A stretch of DNA of 64,000 bases from DASXYG01 sp036502625. GTDB lineage: Bacteria > Actinomycetota > Actinomycetes > Streptosporangiales > Streptosporangiaceae. Location: assembly GCA_036502625.1 (NCBI GenBank), contig DASXYG010000123.1, positions 1 to 64,000 of the forward strand. The letters are read 5' to 3'. Positions 51,425 to 60,823 of this stretch are shown here, one piece after another (positions within the stretch are counted from its first letter, which is position 1; each line of letters begins with the position of its first letter). The notes beneath the pieces are model-generated. The model was not told the DNA's origin, ran no database searches, and worked only from the letters and a program-made list of their open reading frames with translations. The position numbers were made by a program, and so were the translations under genes.

Positions 51425-52566
51425 TCGGGGCGCGGGTGGACACGGCGGCCGTACGGCGTGCGGCCGGGGCGGTCGAGGACCCGGAGATACGGCGGTCGCT
51501 CGGGGAGCTCGGGATGGTCGGGGATGTGGACGTGGATCGGCGGGGGCGGGTGCGAATCTCCGTGACGCTCACCACCCCCACGTGTCCGCTCCGCGAGGAG
51601 ATCCGCGCCGCCGTGGACGCCGCCGTACGGGGCGTGCCGGGGGTGACGGACGCGGAGGTGGGGTTCGGTGCGCTGGACGCCTCCGGCCGTACGGCCCTGG
51701 CGGCCCGGCTGCGGGCCGAGGACCCCGGCGCGTTCGGGCCCGGCGGCGCGCTGGGGATCGGGACGGGCGGGCCGGATGCCGCGGGCGCGCCCCGGGTGTA
51801 CGCGGTGGGCAGCGGGAAGGGCGGCGTGGGGAAGTCCACGGTCACCGCGAACCTGGCCGCCGCGCTGGCGCTCGACGGGCTGCGGGTGGGGGTGCTGGAC
51901 GCGGACGTGTGGGGGTACTCGATCCCGCGCGCGTTCGGGGTGAACCGGGCGCCGGTGGCGCTGGCGGGGCTGATGTTCCCGGTCGAGGCGCACGGCGTAC
52001 GGCTGATGTCCGTCGGGTTCCTCGTGGGGGAGGACGAGCCCGTGGTGTGGCGCGGGCCCATGCTGCACAAGGCGATCGCGCAGTTCTGCTCGGACGTCTA
52101 CTGGGGCGGCCTGGACGTGCTGCTCGTGGACCTGCCGCCGGGCACCGGGGATGTCACGCTGTCGCTGATGGAGCTGCTGCCGTCCGCCGCGCTGCTCGCG
52201 GTCACGACGCCGCAGCCGGCCGCGCGCGGCGTCGCGGTGCGCGTCGGCAGGCTGGCGGCGTCCTCGGGGATGCCTGTGGCCGGGGTCGTGGAGAACATGA
52301 CGGACCTCGCGTGCGACGGCTGCGGCGCCCGTACGCCCATGTTCGGCAGCGGCGGCGGCGCCGCGCTCGCGGAGGCGCTGGACGCGCCGCTGCTCGGCGC
52401 CGTGCCGCTCGACCTGCCGCTGCGCGTCGGCGGCGACACGGGCGTGCCCGCGGTCATCGGCGCCCCGGGCGCCCCGTCCGCGGCCGAGCTGCGCCGGATC
52501 GCCGCGGCACTCCCGTCCGTACGCCGCAGCCTCGTCGGAGTCCCGCTCCCCCTCTCGGTGACCTGA
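51421..52566 (+). CDS. Mrp/NBP35-family ATPase with N-terminal DUF59 (MIP18) domain
   Basis: The product has 381 residues. The DUF59 domain spans residues 1-85 (VEDPEIRRSLGELGMV, TTPTCPLREEI), followed by a P-loop ATPase with deviant Walker A GSGKGGVGKST (130-140), YWGGLDVLLVDLPPGTGDV and a CxxC (CDGCG) for cluster binding. The family carries and inserts Fe-S clusters. GTG 51421 overlaps the tail stop of the Mo subunit gene, so it is tied to that operon and may mature its clusters. It is probably a second, operon-specific Mrp. Confidence 0.9.
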   Translation: MIGARVDTAAVRRAAGAVEDPEIRRSLGELGMVGDVDVDRRGRVRISVTLTTPTCPLREEIRAAVDAAVRGVPGVTDAEVGFGALDASGRTALAARLRAEDPGAFGPGGALGIGTGGPDAAGAPRVYAVGSGKGGVGKSTVTANLAAALALDGLRVGVLDADVWGYSIPRAFGVNRAPVALAGLMFPVEAHGVRLMSVGFLVGEDEPVVWRGPMLHKAIAQFCSDVYWGGLDVLLVDLPPGTGDVTLSLMELLPSAALLAVTTPQPAARGVAVRVGRLAASSGMPVAGVVENMTDLACDGCGARTPMFGSGGGAALAEALDAPLLGAVPLDLPLRVGGDTGVPAVIGAPGAPSAAELRRIAAALPSVRRSLVGVPLPLSVT

Positions 52567-52942
52567 CCGCGCACGGGACCACCCGTCGCCACCGCCCCCG
52601 GCGCGTGGCTGGGCTGGGCTAACCCGCCGCCCCGGGCCACGCGATCATCCGCCGCGCGGGCGGCTCAGGGCTGGGGGTTCACGCGCCCCCACCGCCCCGT
52701 CACGTGGCTGGGCTGGGCTGCTGCGGGCTAACCCGCCGCCCCGGGCCAGCGGGTTCACCCCCCGCGCGAGCGAGTCCGGGGCCGGGGGATCACCCGTCCC
52801 CCACCACCCCGTCGCGTGGCCGGGCCGGGGGCGGGGATCCCGCGCCCCCGCCACCGCCCCGCGGGGCCGCGGGATCACCCGCCGCGTGGGCGGGTCCGGG
52901 CTGGGGGGATCATGGGCGGGTGGCACGGGGAGGTGGCCCGCT
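52567..52942. other. Repeat-filled spacer before the LysR gene
   Basis: No gene is supportable in these 376 bases. The stretch consists mainly of the 100-bp class imperfect repeats described separately. Confidence 0.6.
52604..52915. repeat. Three imperfect tandem repeats of about 99-111 bp
   Basis: Units start at 52604, 52703 and 52814 with CGTGGCTGGGCTGGG or CGTGGCCGGGCCGGG. They share CCGCCGCCCCGGGCCA, a GGGG(T/A)TCAC block and an ending CCACC(G/A)CCCCG. The first two are most alike. They lie directly after the Mo operon. Confidence 0.8.
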
Positions 52943-53878
52943 ATGGCGTTGTCGGCGCATATGCCGGAGCTTGGTGCGCTTGAGCTGCTGCTCAGTGTGG
53001 CGCGGCTGGGGAGTGTGGGGCGGGCGGCGGCGGAGCACGGGATCACTCAGCCCGCGGCCAGTGGACGGATCAGGAACATGGAGCGGCTGCTCGGCTTCAC
53101 GCTGCTGGAGCGCGGGGCGCGTGGCTCGCGGCTGACGCCGGCCGGGACGCTCGTCGTCGACTGGGCGCGGCAGGTGCTCTCGGCGGCGACCGAGCTGGAC
53201 GCCGGGATCGCGGCGCTGCGCGCGGAGCACATGGGACGGCTGCGGGTGGCGGCCAGCATGACGGTCGCGGAGTACCTCATGCCCGGCTGGCTGGTGTCCG
53301 CGCGGCTGATCCGGCCGGACTTCACGGTGTCCCTGCGTACGGGCAACTCCACGCACGTCGCGGAGCTGGTGCGCGACGGCGAGGTGGACCTCGGGTTCGT
53401 CGAGGGGCCGCAGGCGCCCACCGGGCTGCACTCCCGCGTGGTGGCGCGCGACCGGCTCGTCGTGGTGGTCGCGCCCGGCCACCCGTGGACGCGGCGGCGG
53501 CATCCGGTGGGCGCCGCCGAGGTCGCGGCGACGCCGCTGATCGAGCGCGAGCCGGGCTCCGGCACCCGGTACGTGCTGCACGACGTGCTGCGCCCGTACG
53601 GGCCGGTGGCCGAGCCGCTGATCGAGCTGTCCTCCACGACGGCGATCAAGGCCGCGGCCGCCGCGGGCGCCGGGCCCGCCGTGGTCAGCTCGCTGGCCGT
53701 AGCCGACGAGCTGCGCGCCGGGTCGCTGGTGGAGGTGCCCGTCACGGACGCGGACCTCGGCCGCGGCCTGCGCGCCGTGTGGACGCCCGGCCGCCGCCTC
53801 GGCCCCCCGGTGCGCGACTTCCTCGCCACCGTCGCGCGCACCGGCCAGGCCGCCCAGGTCAGCGGCGCGGTGGGATGA
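52943..53878 (+). CDS. LysR-family transcriptional regulator
   Basis: The product has 311 residues. The HTH is at about 7-65 (LGALELLLSVARLGSVGRAA, AEHGITQPAASGRIRNMERL), followed by a LysR substrate-binding domain (GRLRVAASMTVAEYLMPGWL, VDLGFVEGPQAPTGL, VVVVAPGHPW, ATPLIEREPGSGTR). ATG 52943 follows GGGGAGG. A divergent target is not present; the preceding Mo operon or a distant gene may be controlled. It overlaps the convergent small membrane gene by 20 bases. Confidence 0.9.
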   Translation: MALSAHMPELGALELLLSVARLGSVGRAAAEHGITQPAASGRIRNMERLLGFTLLERGARGSRLTPAGTLVVDWARQVLSAATELDAGIAALRAEHMGRLRVAASMTVAEYLMPGWLVSARLIRPDFTVSLRTGNSTHVAELVRDGEVDLGFVEGPQAPTGLHSRVVARDRLVVVVAPGHPWTRRRHPVGAAEVAATPLIEREPGSGTRYVLHDVLRPYGPVAEPLIELSSTTAIKAAAAAGAGPAVVSSLAVADELRAGSLVEVPVTDADLGRGLRAVWTPGRRLGPPVRDFLATVARTGQAAQVSGAVG

Positions 53879-54017
53879 TCGCGAGGGCGGCGAAGACCGC
53901 GGCGGCGACCAGCATGCCGAGGCCGACGACCGTCGGATGGCCGAGGGCGAACCAGACGATCGCGGAGACGAAGAAGACGCCACCGAGCAGCGAGTTCCGT
54001 AGCTGTCGTGGGGTCAC
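53859..54017 (-). CDS. 52-residue two-span membrane protein
   Basis: The product is 52 residues: TPRQLRNSLLGG, then helices GVFFVSAIVWFALG and VVGLGMLVAAAVFAALAII, ending in Pro/Arg. GTG 54017 with GGAG about 11 bases upstream is the best start. Small two-helix proteins of this pattern are common in actinomycetes; the function is unknown. Confidence 0.65.
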   Translation of the reverse strand: MTPRQLRNSLLGGVFFVSAIVWFALGHPTVVGLGMLVAAAVFAALAIIPPRR

Positions 54018-54292
54018 GTGCGATGCATCTCCTTGTGCGGGGGCGGCACCGGCTCCCATACCCGCGACGGGCCCCGGTGCACCGCGCGGCGGATGTCCGC
54101 TTCTGGCGGGACAGCACGGGAACTCTCGGCGGTGACCGCATTCCCTCGTCACGGACCGGAGCCGTACGCCCCTTTTCGTCTACACTCGGGGTCTGTGGTC
54201 GGCCGGTCTCCGAACCCCCTCGGACCCCCGGCAGTGGCGCCGCTCCTGACCCCGGCGGCATCTCGCGTGATGAGCGGCTCAGGAGCGCGATC

Positions 54293-54553
54293 ATGAGGGA
54301 CCAGCAGCGCGATCCACGCCCCGCCGTGTGCGCGCCCCCCGAACCCGGAGACCCGCCGGACGAACGCGACGCGTACGCCCAGGCGATCACCAACCGGCTG
54401 TTCTCCGTCGGCCTCGACCTGTACTTCGTCCTCGGCCTGACGACCCACCCCGAGGCCACCGCCCGCGTCAGCGCGGCCATCGGCGAGCTCGACGCCGTGA
54501 TCAAGGACTTCCGCAACCTCGTGATCCGCCAGGAGACCACCGGCCGCCACTAG
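54293..54553 (+). CDS. Stand-alone DHp-like (HisKA_3-related) small protein without phospho-histidine
   Basis: The product has 86 residues. After a Pro-rich start, ITNRLFSVGLDLYFVLGL and VSAAIGELDAVIKDFRNLVI align by eye with the two dimerisation helices of DevS/NarL-type kinases (VIQRLFAxGLxLQ ... LDxxIxDIRxxIF). The preceding LHD box with the phospho-accepting His is replaced (DAYAQA), and no ATPase domain follows. AGGAG seven bases upstream fixes ATG 54293. It lies 85 bases before a GAF-ANTAR gene. A dimerising or decoy role is inferred. Confidence 0.65.
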   Translation: MRDQQRDPRPAVCAPPEPGDPPDERDAYAQAITNRLFSVGLDLYFVLGLTTHPEATARVSAAIGELDAVIKDFRNLVIRQETTGRH

Positions 54554-54638
54554 AGGGACCGAAGGTCCCTGGGCGTCGCCGCCGCCGGATGCTGGGATTG
54601 ATCTCGGCAAGGGGGCTGGGTCGGCTGGGGTTGGGGGA

Positions 54639-55397
54639 GTGGTGGCGGAAGCCGTGACGATGGTGCATGACCAGGGACTAACGGACGCGCTCGTGGAGCT
54701 GACCGACACGATCGTGCCGGGTTTCGACCCGGCGGCATTCGCGCGGCGGCTGGCGGCGCACGGGGCGGGGCTGCCCGGGGTGGCGGCGTCGGGGGTGCTG
54801 CTCGCCGACGGCGACGGCGCGCCGCGGATCACCGGCGCGTCGACGCCGCTGACGCTGGCGCTGTGCCGCGCCGAGGCGGACACCGGTGAGGGGCCGGGCG
54901 CCGACGCGTTACGGCACGGCCGCCACGTACGCCGCGGCGACCTGCGCGCGCCGGACCCGCGCTGGCCGCGGTTCGCCGCGGCCGCGCGCGGCGCGGGGCT
55001 CGCCTCGGTGCACGCCCTGCCCGTACGGCTGCGCGACGACGTCTTCGGCGTGCTCAGCCTGTACGGCGACGAGCCCGGGCCGCTTCCGGTGGAGACCGGC
55101 ACGGCGGGGCGCGCGCTCGCCGACGCCGCGAGCGTGGGCCTGCACCACCGCCGGCTGATCGACCACCACGAGGAGCTCACCGGCCAGTTGCGTTACGCGC
55201 TGACCAGCCGCGTCGTGATCGAGCAGGCGAAGGGGCTGCTGGCCGAGCGGCTCGAGCTGCGCATGGATGCGGCGTTCGACATCCTCCGCGGCTACGCACG
55301 CGCGCACAACGACAAGCTCACGGACATCGCTGCGAGAGTCGTCGCGGGCACCCTCGACCCGACCCTCCCCGACCAGCGGGCACACGCGGCCACCTGA
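54639..55397 (+). CDS. GAF-ANTAR transcription antiterminator
   Basis: The product is about 252 residues: a short helix (GLTDALVELTDTIVPGFDPA), a GAF domain at about 40-170 (ASGVLLADGDGAPRITGAST, VHALPVRLRDDVFGVLSLYG) and a C-terminal ANTAR (YALTSRVVIEQAKGLLAERL, MDAAFDILRGYARAHNDKLT). The start is one of several GTG/ATG codons between 54639 and 54660; GGGGGAG favours the first. It is the third GAF-ANTAR protein in the window and closest to the one at 19600. Confidence 0.88.
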   Translation: MVAEAVTMVHDQGLTDALVELTDTIVPGFDPAAFARRLAAHGAGLPGVAASGVLLADGDGAPRITGASTPLTLALCRAEADTGEGPGADALRHGRHVRRGDLRAPDPRWPRFAAAARGAGLASVHALPVRLRDDVFGVLSLYGDEPGPLPVETGTAGRALADAASVGLHHRRLIDHHEELTGQLRYALTSRVVIEQAKGLLAERLELRMDAAFDILRGYARAHNDKLTDIAARVVAGTLDPTLPDQRAHAAT

Positions 55398-55414
55398 GGG
55401 CAGGCTCGTACGGG

Positions 55415-56179
55415 TCAGGCGAGTGCGCCGAGGAATGCGCTCGCGGCGGCGTTGAAGGCTTCCGGCTGGTCCATGTTGGCGGCGTGCCCGGCGTCGTCGA
55501 TCACGACCTTGCGGGCGCCGGCGATGTGCGACTCCATGTAGTCGGCGGCGCCCAGGAAGCCCGTGTCGCGGGCGCCGACGACGACCAGCGTCGGCACCGC
55601 GATGCCGGGCAGCGACCGCATGATGTGGTCGTCGCTCTGCGCCATGACGTGCCGCGCGGCGTACGCGAGCCCGATCGGGTCGTCGTGCGCCGCCGACGCC
55701 GTCTCCGCGGACGACCCGCCGCCGAACCCCTCGGCCTCGATCTTGGCGGCGCGCTCCTCGCAGTGCGCGTTCCACGCGGCGCGGCCCTTGTCGCTGCGGT
55801 AGCCGGGCCCGGTGTCGACGAGCAGCAGCGCCGCGCACCGCTCGGGGTGCACGGCGTGGAAGGCCAGCGTCAGGTAGCCGCCCAGGGACATGCCGCCGAT
55901 GACGGCCGTACGCGCGCCGACCGCGTCGAGCAGCGCGGCCATGTCGCCGACGCACGCCTCCTCGCCGTACTTCGCGGCGTCGTGCGGCGCGGAGCTGCGC
56001 CCGTGGCCGCGCTGGTCCCAGGTGATCACGGGCCGGCCGGCGCCGAGCGCGGCCACGTTGGCGTCCCACATCCGCCCGGTCGCGGAGTAGCCGTGCGACA
56101 GCAGCAGCGGCACACCGGAGGCGTCCGGGTTGTGCACCTGGTAGGCGATCCGTACGTCGCCACGGGTCAGGAAGTCCAT
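55415..56179 (-). CDS. Alpha/beta hydrolase
   Basis: The product is 254 residues with an alpha/beta hydrolase fold: oxyanion LLLSHGYSATG, ITWDQRGHGRSS, nucleophile GGMSLGGYLTLAF, acid near VVVGARDTGFLG and catalytic His in DDAGHAANMDQPEAF. It resembles 3-oxoadipate enol-lactonase-type and other small esterases; the substrate is unknown. ATG 56179 has GGAG eight bases upstream. The TCGACGTCGA palindrome at 56205-56214 lies 26 bases before the start. Confidence 0.87.
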   Translation of the reverse strand: MDFLTRGDVRIAYQVHNPDASGVPLLLSHGYSATGRMWDANVAALGAGRPVITWDQRGHGRSSAPHDAAKYGEEACVGDMAALLDAVGARTAVIGGMSLGGYLTLAFHAVHPERCAALLLVDTGPGYRSDKGRAAWNAHCEERAAKIEAEGFGGGSSAETASAAHDDPIGLAYAARHVMAQSDDHIMRSLPGIAVPTLVVVGARDTGFLGAADYMESHIAGARKVVIDDAGHAANMDQPEAFNAAASAFLGALA

Positions 56180-56281
56180 CCGCTCGGCTCCATCTCGCCG
56201 GTTTTCGACGTCGACATCGACTATGCGCACCCCGCACGCCGGTGTCCACCCCAAAGCGGATCTACGCCGTAAAGGCGCTGG

Positions 56282-56668
56282 TCAGAGTGGTTTGCGGCGC
56301 GGCCGCCGCCGGCCGGTCTCCGCGACGGCGGTGTTCGCCACGACCACGACCGCCATGACCGCCGCGCCCACCGGATGGCCGAGCGCGTACAGCGCCGCCG
56401 CCGCGCCGAGCAGGACCAGCGCCTTCACGACGAGCACGCCCGCGAGCGGTGGCCGGAACCGGGCACGCGGCGCCGCGAACAGCCCCCAGAGGGCCACCGC
56501 GATCGCGGGCGTGCCGACGCCGAGGACGATCCGTACGGCCAGGCCGTCGCCGCTCGCGAACCCCCACCAGGCGAGGATCGCCACCGCGGCCAGCTCCAGG
56601 ACGAACGCGAGGATCTCGTTGGCGGCGAACCACGGCGGGCCGCCGAGCGTGCTCGTACCGTCGTCCAC
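56282..56668 (-). CDS. YrdB-like (DUF2568) membrane protein
   Basis: The product is 128 residues with four membrane helices. It starts NEILAFVLELAAVAILAWWG, then IVLGVGTPAIAVALWGLFAAPRAR-like regions and VVKALVLLGAAAALYALG; this is the DUF2568 pattern. The C-terminus is basic. GTG 56668 follows GGAG. The function is unknown. Confidence 0.82.
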   Translation of the reverse strand: MDDGTSTLGGPPWFAANEILAFVLELAAVAILAWWGFASGDGLAVRIVLGVGTPAIAVALWGLFAAPRARFRPPLAGVLVVKALVLLGAAAALYALGHPVGAAVMAVVVVANTAVAETGRRRPRRKPL

Positions 56669-56813
56669 CTGTGTCTCCCTGGGCCGGGCGCGCGAAGTGA
56701 GCTCAGCATGTCATGATCCGTGCCCGGCTAGGCCGGGGTCCGTCGTGCGTCGTGTGGGGGGAATGCCCCATGATGGTGGACGCTTGGTCGGTCGGCTTTG
56801 GCGTGGGGGAGCG

Positions 56814-58076
56814 ATGGGCGTTGGCGGGGAGCTCGACGGGGCGTACGACCTGTTGCCCGAGGTGCCCCCGCCCGCCGACGGCTCGCCGTGGGCCGCGCCG
56901 ACCCCGGTGGAGCAGCGGTTGTACGACCTCGTACGCTCCGGCGACACGGACGGCTACCGGCGGGTGCTCGCCGCCGAGGGGCTGTACCACTTCATGCGCC
57001 CGGCCGACACCCACGCCAGCCCGCGCCGCCGGCGGCGGATCATGGTGCCGCGCCATGAGGGCCGCCGCGTCTACCCGGTGTACACGCAGGGCATGCTGCC
57101 GCCGCCGGAGTCCGACACGGTCATGGAGTTCATCCCGCTGCACCACCTGTCGCTGATCCTCCCCGTGTTCGGCGGGCGGCGCGCGGACGCCCTGGTCGTC
57201 AACCCGAAGACGCCGTGCGAGATGGTCCTGCCCGTCACGCTCGACGAGCGCGGCGCCTGGAAGCGGCTGCACCGCGAGCTGTTCGACAACCGCCGCCTCG
57301 CCAACCGGATCGTCACGCTGCGCGACGGAACCCCGGGCACACCGGGCCAGGGGGCGCTGCTGCACGGCATGGCCTGCGGCGCCCACCTCTGCTACGTCAA
57401 CGGCGACACCTGGAACACCGTCGACTACCACGGCGGCGGCTACAGCGCGGGGCGGCGCAGCCTGCGGAACTGGTGGGGCGTCGGCGGGCGCGCCGACTGG
57501 CTGCGCGTCCAGCGGTCGCTGCTCGACACCGAGGCCAGCCCGTGGTTCTGGGACTTCGTGCTGAGCGCGCGCACGGCGCTGGAGCGGAAGAACGGCGCGC
57601 CGGTGGACCCTGTGGCGTGGCGCGACCGCGTCGCCGACGCCGTACGCGCGCGTGCGTCCGGCGCGGTGCCCGGCGACCCGCGGGTGGAGCGCGCGGTCGC
57701 GACGGTGACCGGCCTGGTCGGGAAGGTGCTGCGGTACGAGGCGCGGTTCCGCGCCGACGGGCTGCTGCCGCCGGGCGGGGTGGTGCGCACGATCGCCGCG
57801 TGGGACCTCGGCCGCGCGTCGGCGATGGCCCGGTGGGCGCGCGGCGCCCGCTACGCCCACGAGCTGGAGATGATCTCCGCGCTCGAGGCCGCGAGCGCCG
57901 CCGCGCGCAACCGCTACCGTACGTGGTCGGGCTTCTCGGCCGGCTACGTACTGGGCCGCTGCCTGCACTTCGACGAGGAGCGGTTCGGCCCGTGGTACAC
58001 CGAGATGCTGGCCGCCCACCGCGCGCTCACCACCGGTGACGACAGCCCGTGGCGGATCGTCACGTTCCTGGATTGA
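56814..58076 (+). CDS. SseB-like N-terminus plus DUF1266-domain protein
   Basis: The product has 420 residues. The N-terminal 170 residues look SseB-like (TPVEQRLYDLVRSGDTDGYR, VYPVYTQGMLP, LVVNPKTPCEMVLP). The C-terminal 220 fit DUF1266 (SLRNWWGVGGRADWLRVQRS, TIAAWDLGRASAMARWARGA, WSGFSAGYVLGRCLHFDEER). It is cytosolic. DUF1266 proteins are linked to type VI or polymorphic-toxin contexts in other phyla and are of unknown role in actinomycetes. GGGGGA lies close to ATG 56814. Confidence 0.82.
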   Translation: MGVGGELDGAYDLLPEVPPPADGSPWAAPTPVEQRLYDLVRSGDTDGYRRVLAAEGLYHFMRPADTHASPRRRRRIMVPRHEGRRVYPVYTQGMLPPPESDTVMEFIPLHHLSLILPVFGGRRADALVVNPKTPCEMVLPVTLDERGAWKRLHRELFDNRRLANRIVTLRDGTPGTPGQGALLHGMACGAHLCYVNGDTWNTVDYHGGGYSAGRRSLRNWWGVGGRADWLRVQRSLLDTEASPWFWDFVLSARTALERKNGAPVDPVAWRDRVADAVRARASGAVPGDPRVERAVATVTGLVGKVLRYEARFRADGLLPPGGVVRTIAAWDLGRASAMARWARGARYAHELEMISALEAASAAARNRYRTWSGFSAGYVLGRCLHFDEERFGPWYTEMLAAHRALTTGDDSPWRIVTFLD

Positions 58077-58097
58077 GCGCCTGGTCGTCCCCCTGGG

Positions 58098-59312
<1,215 letters not shown>

Positions 59313-59320
59313 TGGGGCTC

Positions 59321-60598
59321 CTAGTCGGTTGCGGCGGAGATCGTCCGCTCCAGCGTGGCCACCGCGATGGGCAGGCAGGTCTCGTCGATGTCGAACTCGG
59401 GGCTGTGGTGCGGCGCGGGGCTTGACGCGCCGATGCCGACGTACGCGGCCTCGCCGCCGTTCGCCTGGACGGCGCGCATGAGCAGCGTGGCGTCGTCGCT
59501 GGCGCCGATCGGGTGGGTGTCGGCGACGGCGGCCACGCCGGGCACGCCGCGCGCCGCCTCGGCGACCGCGCGGACCGGGCCGGGGTCGCAGTCGGCGGTG
59601 GTGGACGCGCCGATGCGCTCGACCTCGACGGCCACGCCGTGGGCGGTGGCGGCGCCGTCGAGGACCGCGCGTGCGCGGCGCTCCAGCTCCTCGCACACGC
59701 CGCCGTCCGGTGAGCGCAGCTCGGCGAGCAGCTCGGCGTGCGCGGCGACGATGTTGGGCGCGGTGCCGGCGTGCAGGACGCCCACGTTGACGCGGGTGTC
59801 GGCGGCGCCGAACCGGGGGAGGGCGTGCAAGCCGAGGGTGGCGGACGCGGCGGCGAGCAGCGCGTTGCGGCCCTCCTCGGGGGCGGCCGAGGCGTGCGCC
59901 TGGCGTCCGGTGAAGGTGACGCGCAGCTTGGCGGTGGCGAAGAACCCGTGGGTGCCGGCCGCGATGGTGCCGGACGGGAGGCCGAGGCCCACGTGGATGG
60001 CGTACAGCCGGTCGACGTCGTCGACGGCGCCCGCGCCGAGCATCGCGCGCGCGCCGCGCCCGCCCTCCTCACCGGGCTGGAACAGCAGCCGCACCCGCCC
60101 GGGGAAGCCGCGCCCGGCCAGCCGCCTGGCCAGCGCGAGGCCGATCGCGACGTGCGCGTCGTGGCCGCAGGCGTGCATGAACCCGTCGTGCGCGGACGCG
60201 AAACCGCCGCGCGCGGGGGCGTGTTCTTGCGCGGCGGACTCGCGCAGGGGGAGCGCGTCCATGTCCACCCGTACGGCGACGGACGGGCCGGGCCGGTCGC
60301 CGTCGAGGTCGGCGATGACCGCGGTGTGGCCGCGGCGTACGGCGTCGAGGTCCGCGGCGGCGGCGCCCCACTCCCGGGCGCGGTCGCCGGCCGCGGCCAG
60401 AGCGCCGGGTTCGGGCAGCGCCGGGACGAGCGAGACGTCCATGGCGTCCGGGCCGGTGCGCACCCGGTAGCCGAGCCGCCGCAGTTCCGCGGCCACCGTG
60501 GCCGAGGTCCACATCTCGGTGAACGCGGACTCGGGGCGGGCGTGGAACACCCGCCGCAGCTCCGTCACGTCTTCGGGAAGCGTCAGTGGATCAGGCAC
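59321..60598 (-). CDS. M20-family amidohydrolase (AbgA/hippurate hydrolase-like)
   Basis: The product has 425 residues. Metal ligands are in FMHACGHDAHVAIGLAL, LLFQPGEEGGRGA and YAIHVGL; the central dimerisation domain is FTGRQAHASAAPEEGRNALL. A helical insertion near residues 45-85 recalls AbgA/p-aminobenzoyl-glutamate hydrolases. It removes an acyl or amide group from an amino acid. It is followed after 8 bases by the PLP enzyme gene. Confidence 0.9.
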   Translation of the reverse strand: MPDPLTLPEDVTELRRVFHARPESAFTEMWTSATVAAELRRLGYRVRTGPDAMDVSLVPALPEPGALAAAGDRAREWGAAAADLDAVRRGHTAVIADLDGDRPGPSVAVRVDMDALPLRESAAQEHAPARGGFASAHDGFMHACGHDAHVAIGLALARRLAGRGFPGRVRLLFQPGEEGGRGARAMLGAGAVDDVDRLYAIHVGLGLPSGTIAAGTHGFFATAKLRVTFTGRQAHASAAPEEGRNALLAAASATLGLHALPRFGAADTRVNVGVLHAGTAPNIVAAHAELLAELRSPDGGVCEELERRARAVLDGAATAHGVAVEVERIGASTTADCDPGPVRAVAEAARGVPGVAAVADTHPIGASDDATLLMRAVQANGGEAAYVGIGASSPAPHHSPEFDIDETCLPIAVATLERTISAATD

Positions 60599-60680
60599 AG
60601 GGTGACGCTATCACCAGTACGGAAAGCGAAATGGCATGGCGGAAATTCAAGATGATCGCGGGGACATATCACGGTGCGTA

Positions 60681-60694
60681 TAAGTCGCGACTTA
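60681..60694. promoter_or_regulatory. 14-bp palindrome TAAGTCGCGACTTA
   Basis: This perfect palindrome is flanked by two GTATAAG copies (60677-60683 and 60710-60716) in the AT-richer divergent region between the amidohydrolase and the septum-protein-like gene. ATTCG/CGAAT arms (60725-60740) lie nearby. It is a likely operator or promoter cluster. Confidence 0.5.
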
Positions 60695-60823
60695 CGTGTC
60701 CGGAGCGACGTATAAGCGCGGCCGATTCGTAATATCGAATGAGCCTTTTTCGTGCGGCGGACCTGTGCTGTCACGGCATTCTTGACGGGATTCTGACGGG
60801 TCTCACGCACACTGGAGTTGGTC

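Noticed and set aside
52567..52942. Possible CRISPR or IS end from the repeats
   Set aside because: Units are about 100 bp, imperfect, without regular spacers, terminal inverted repeats or a transposase gene.
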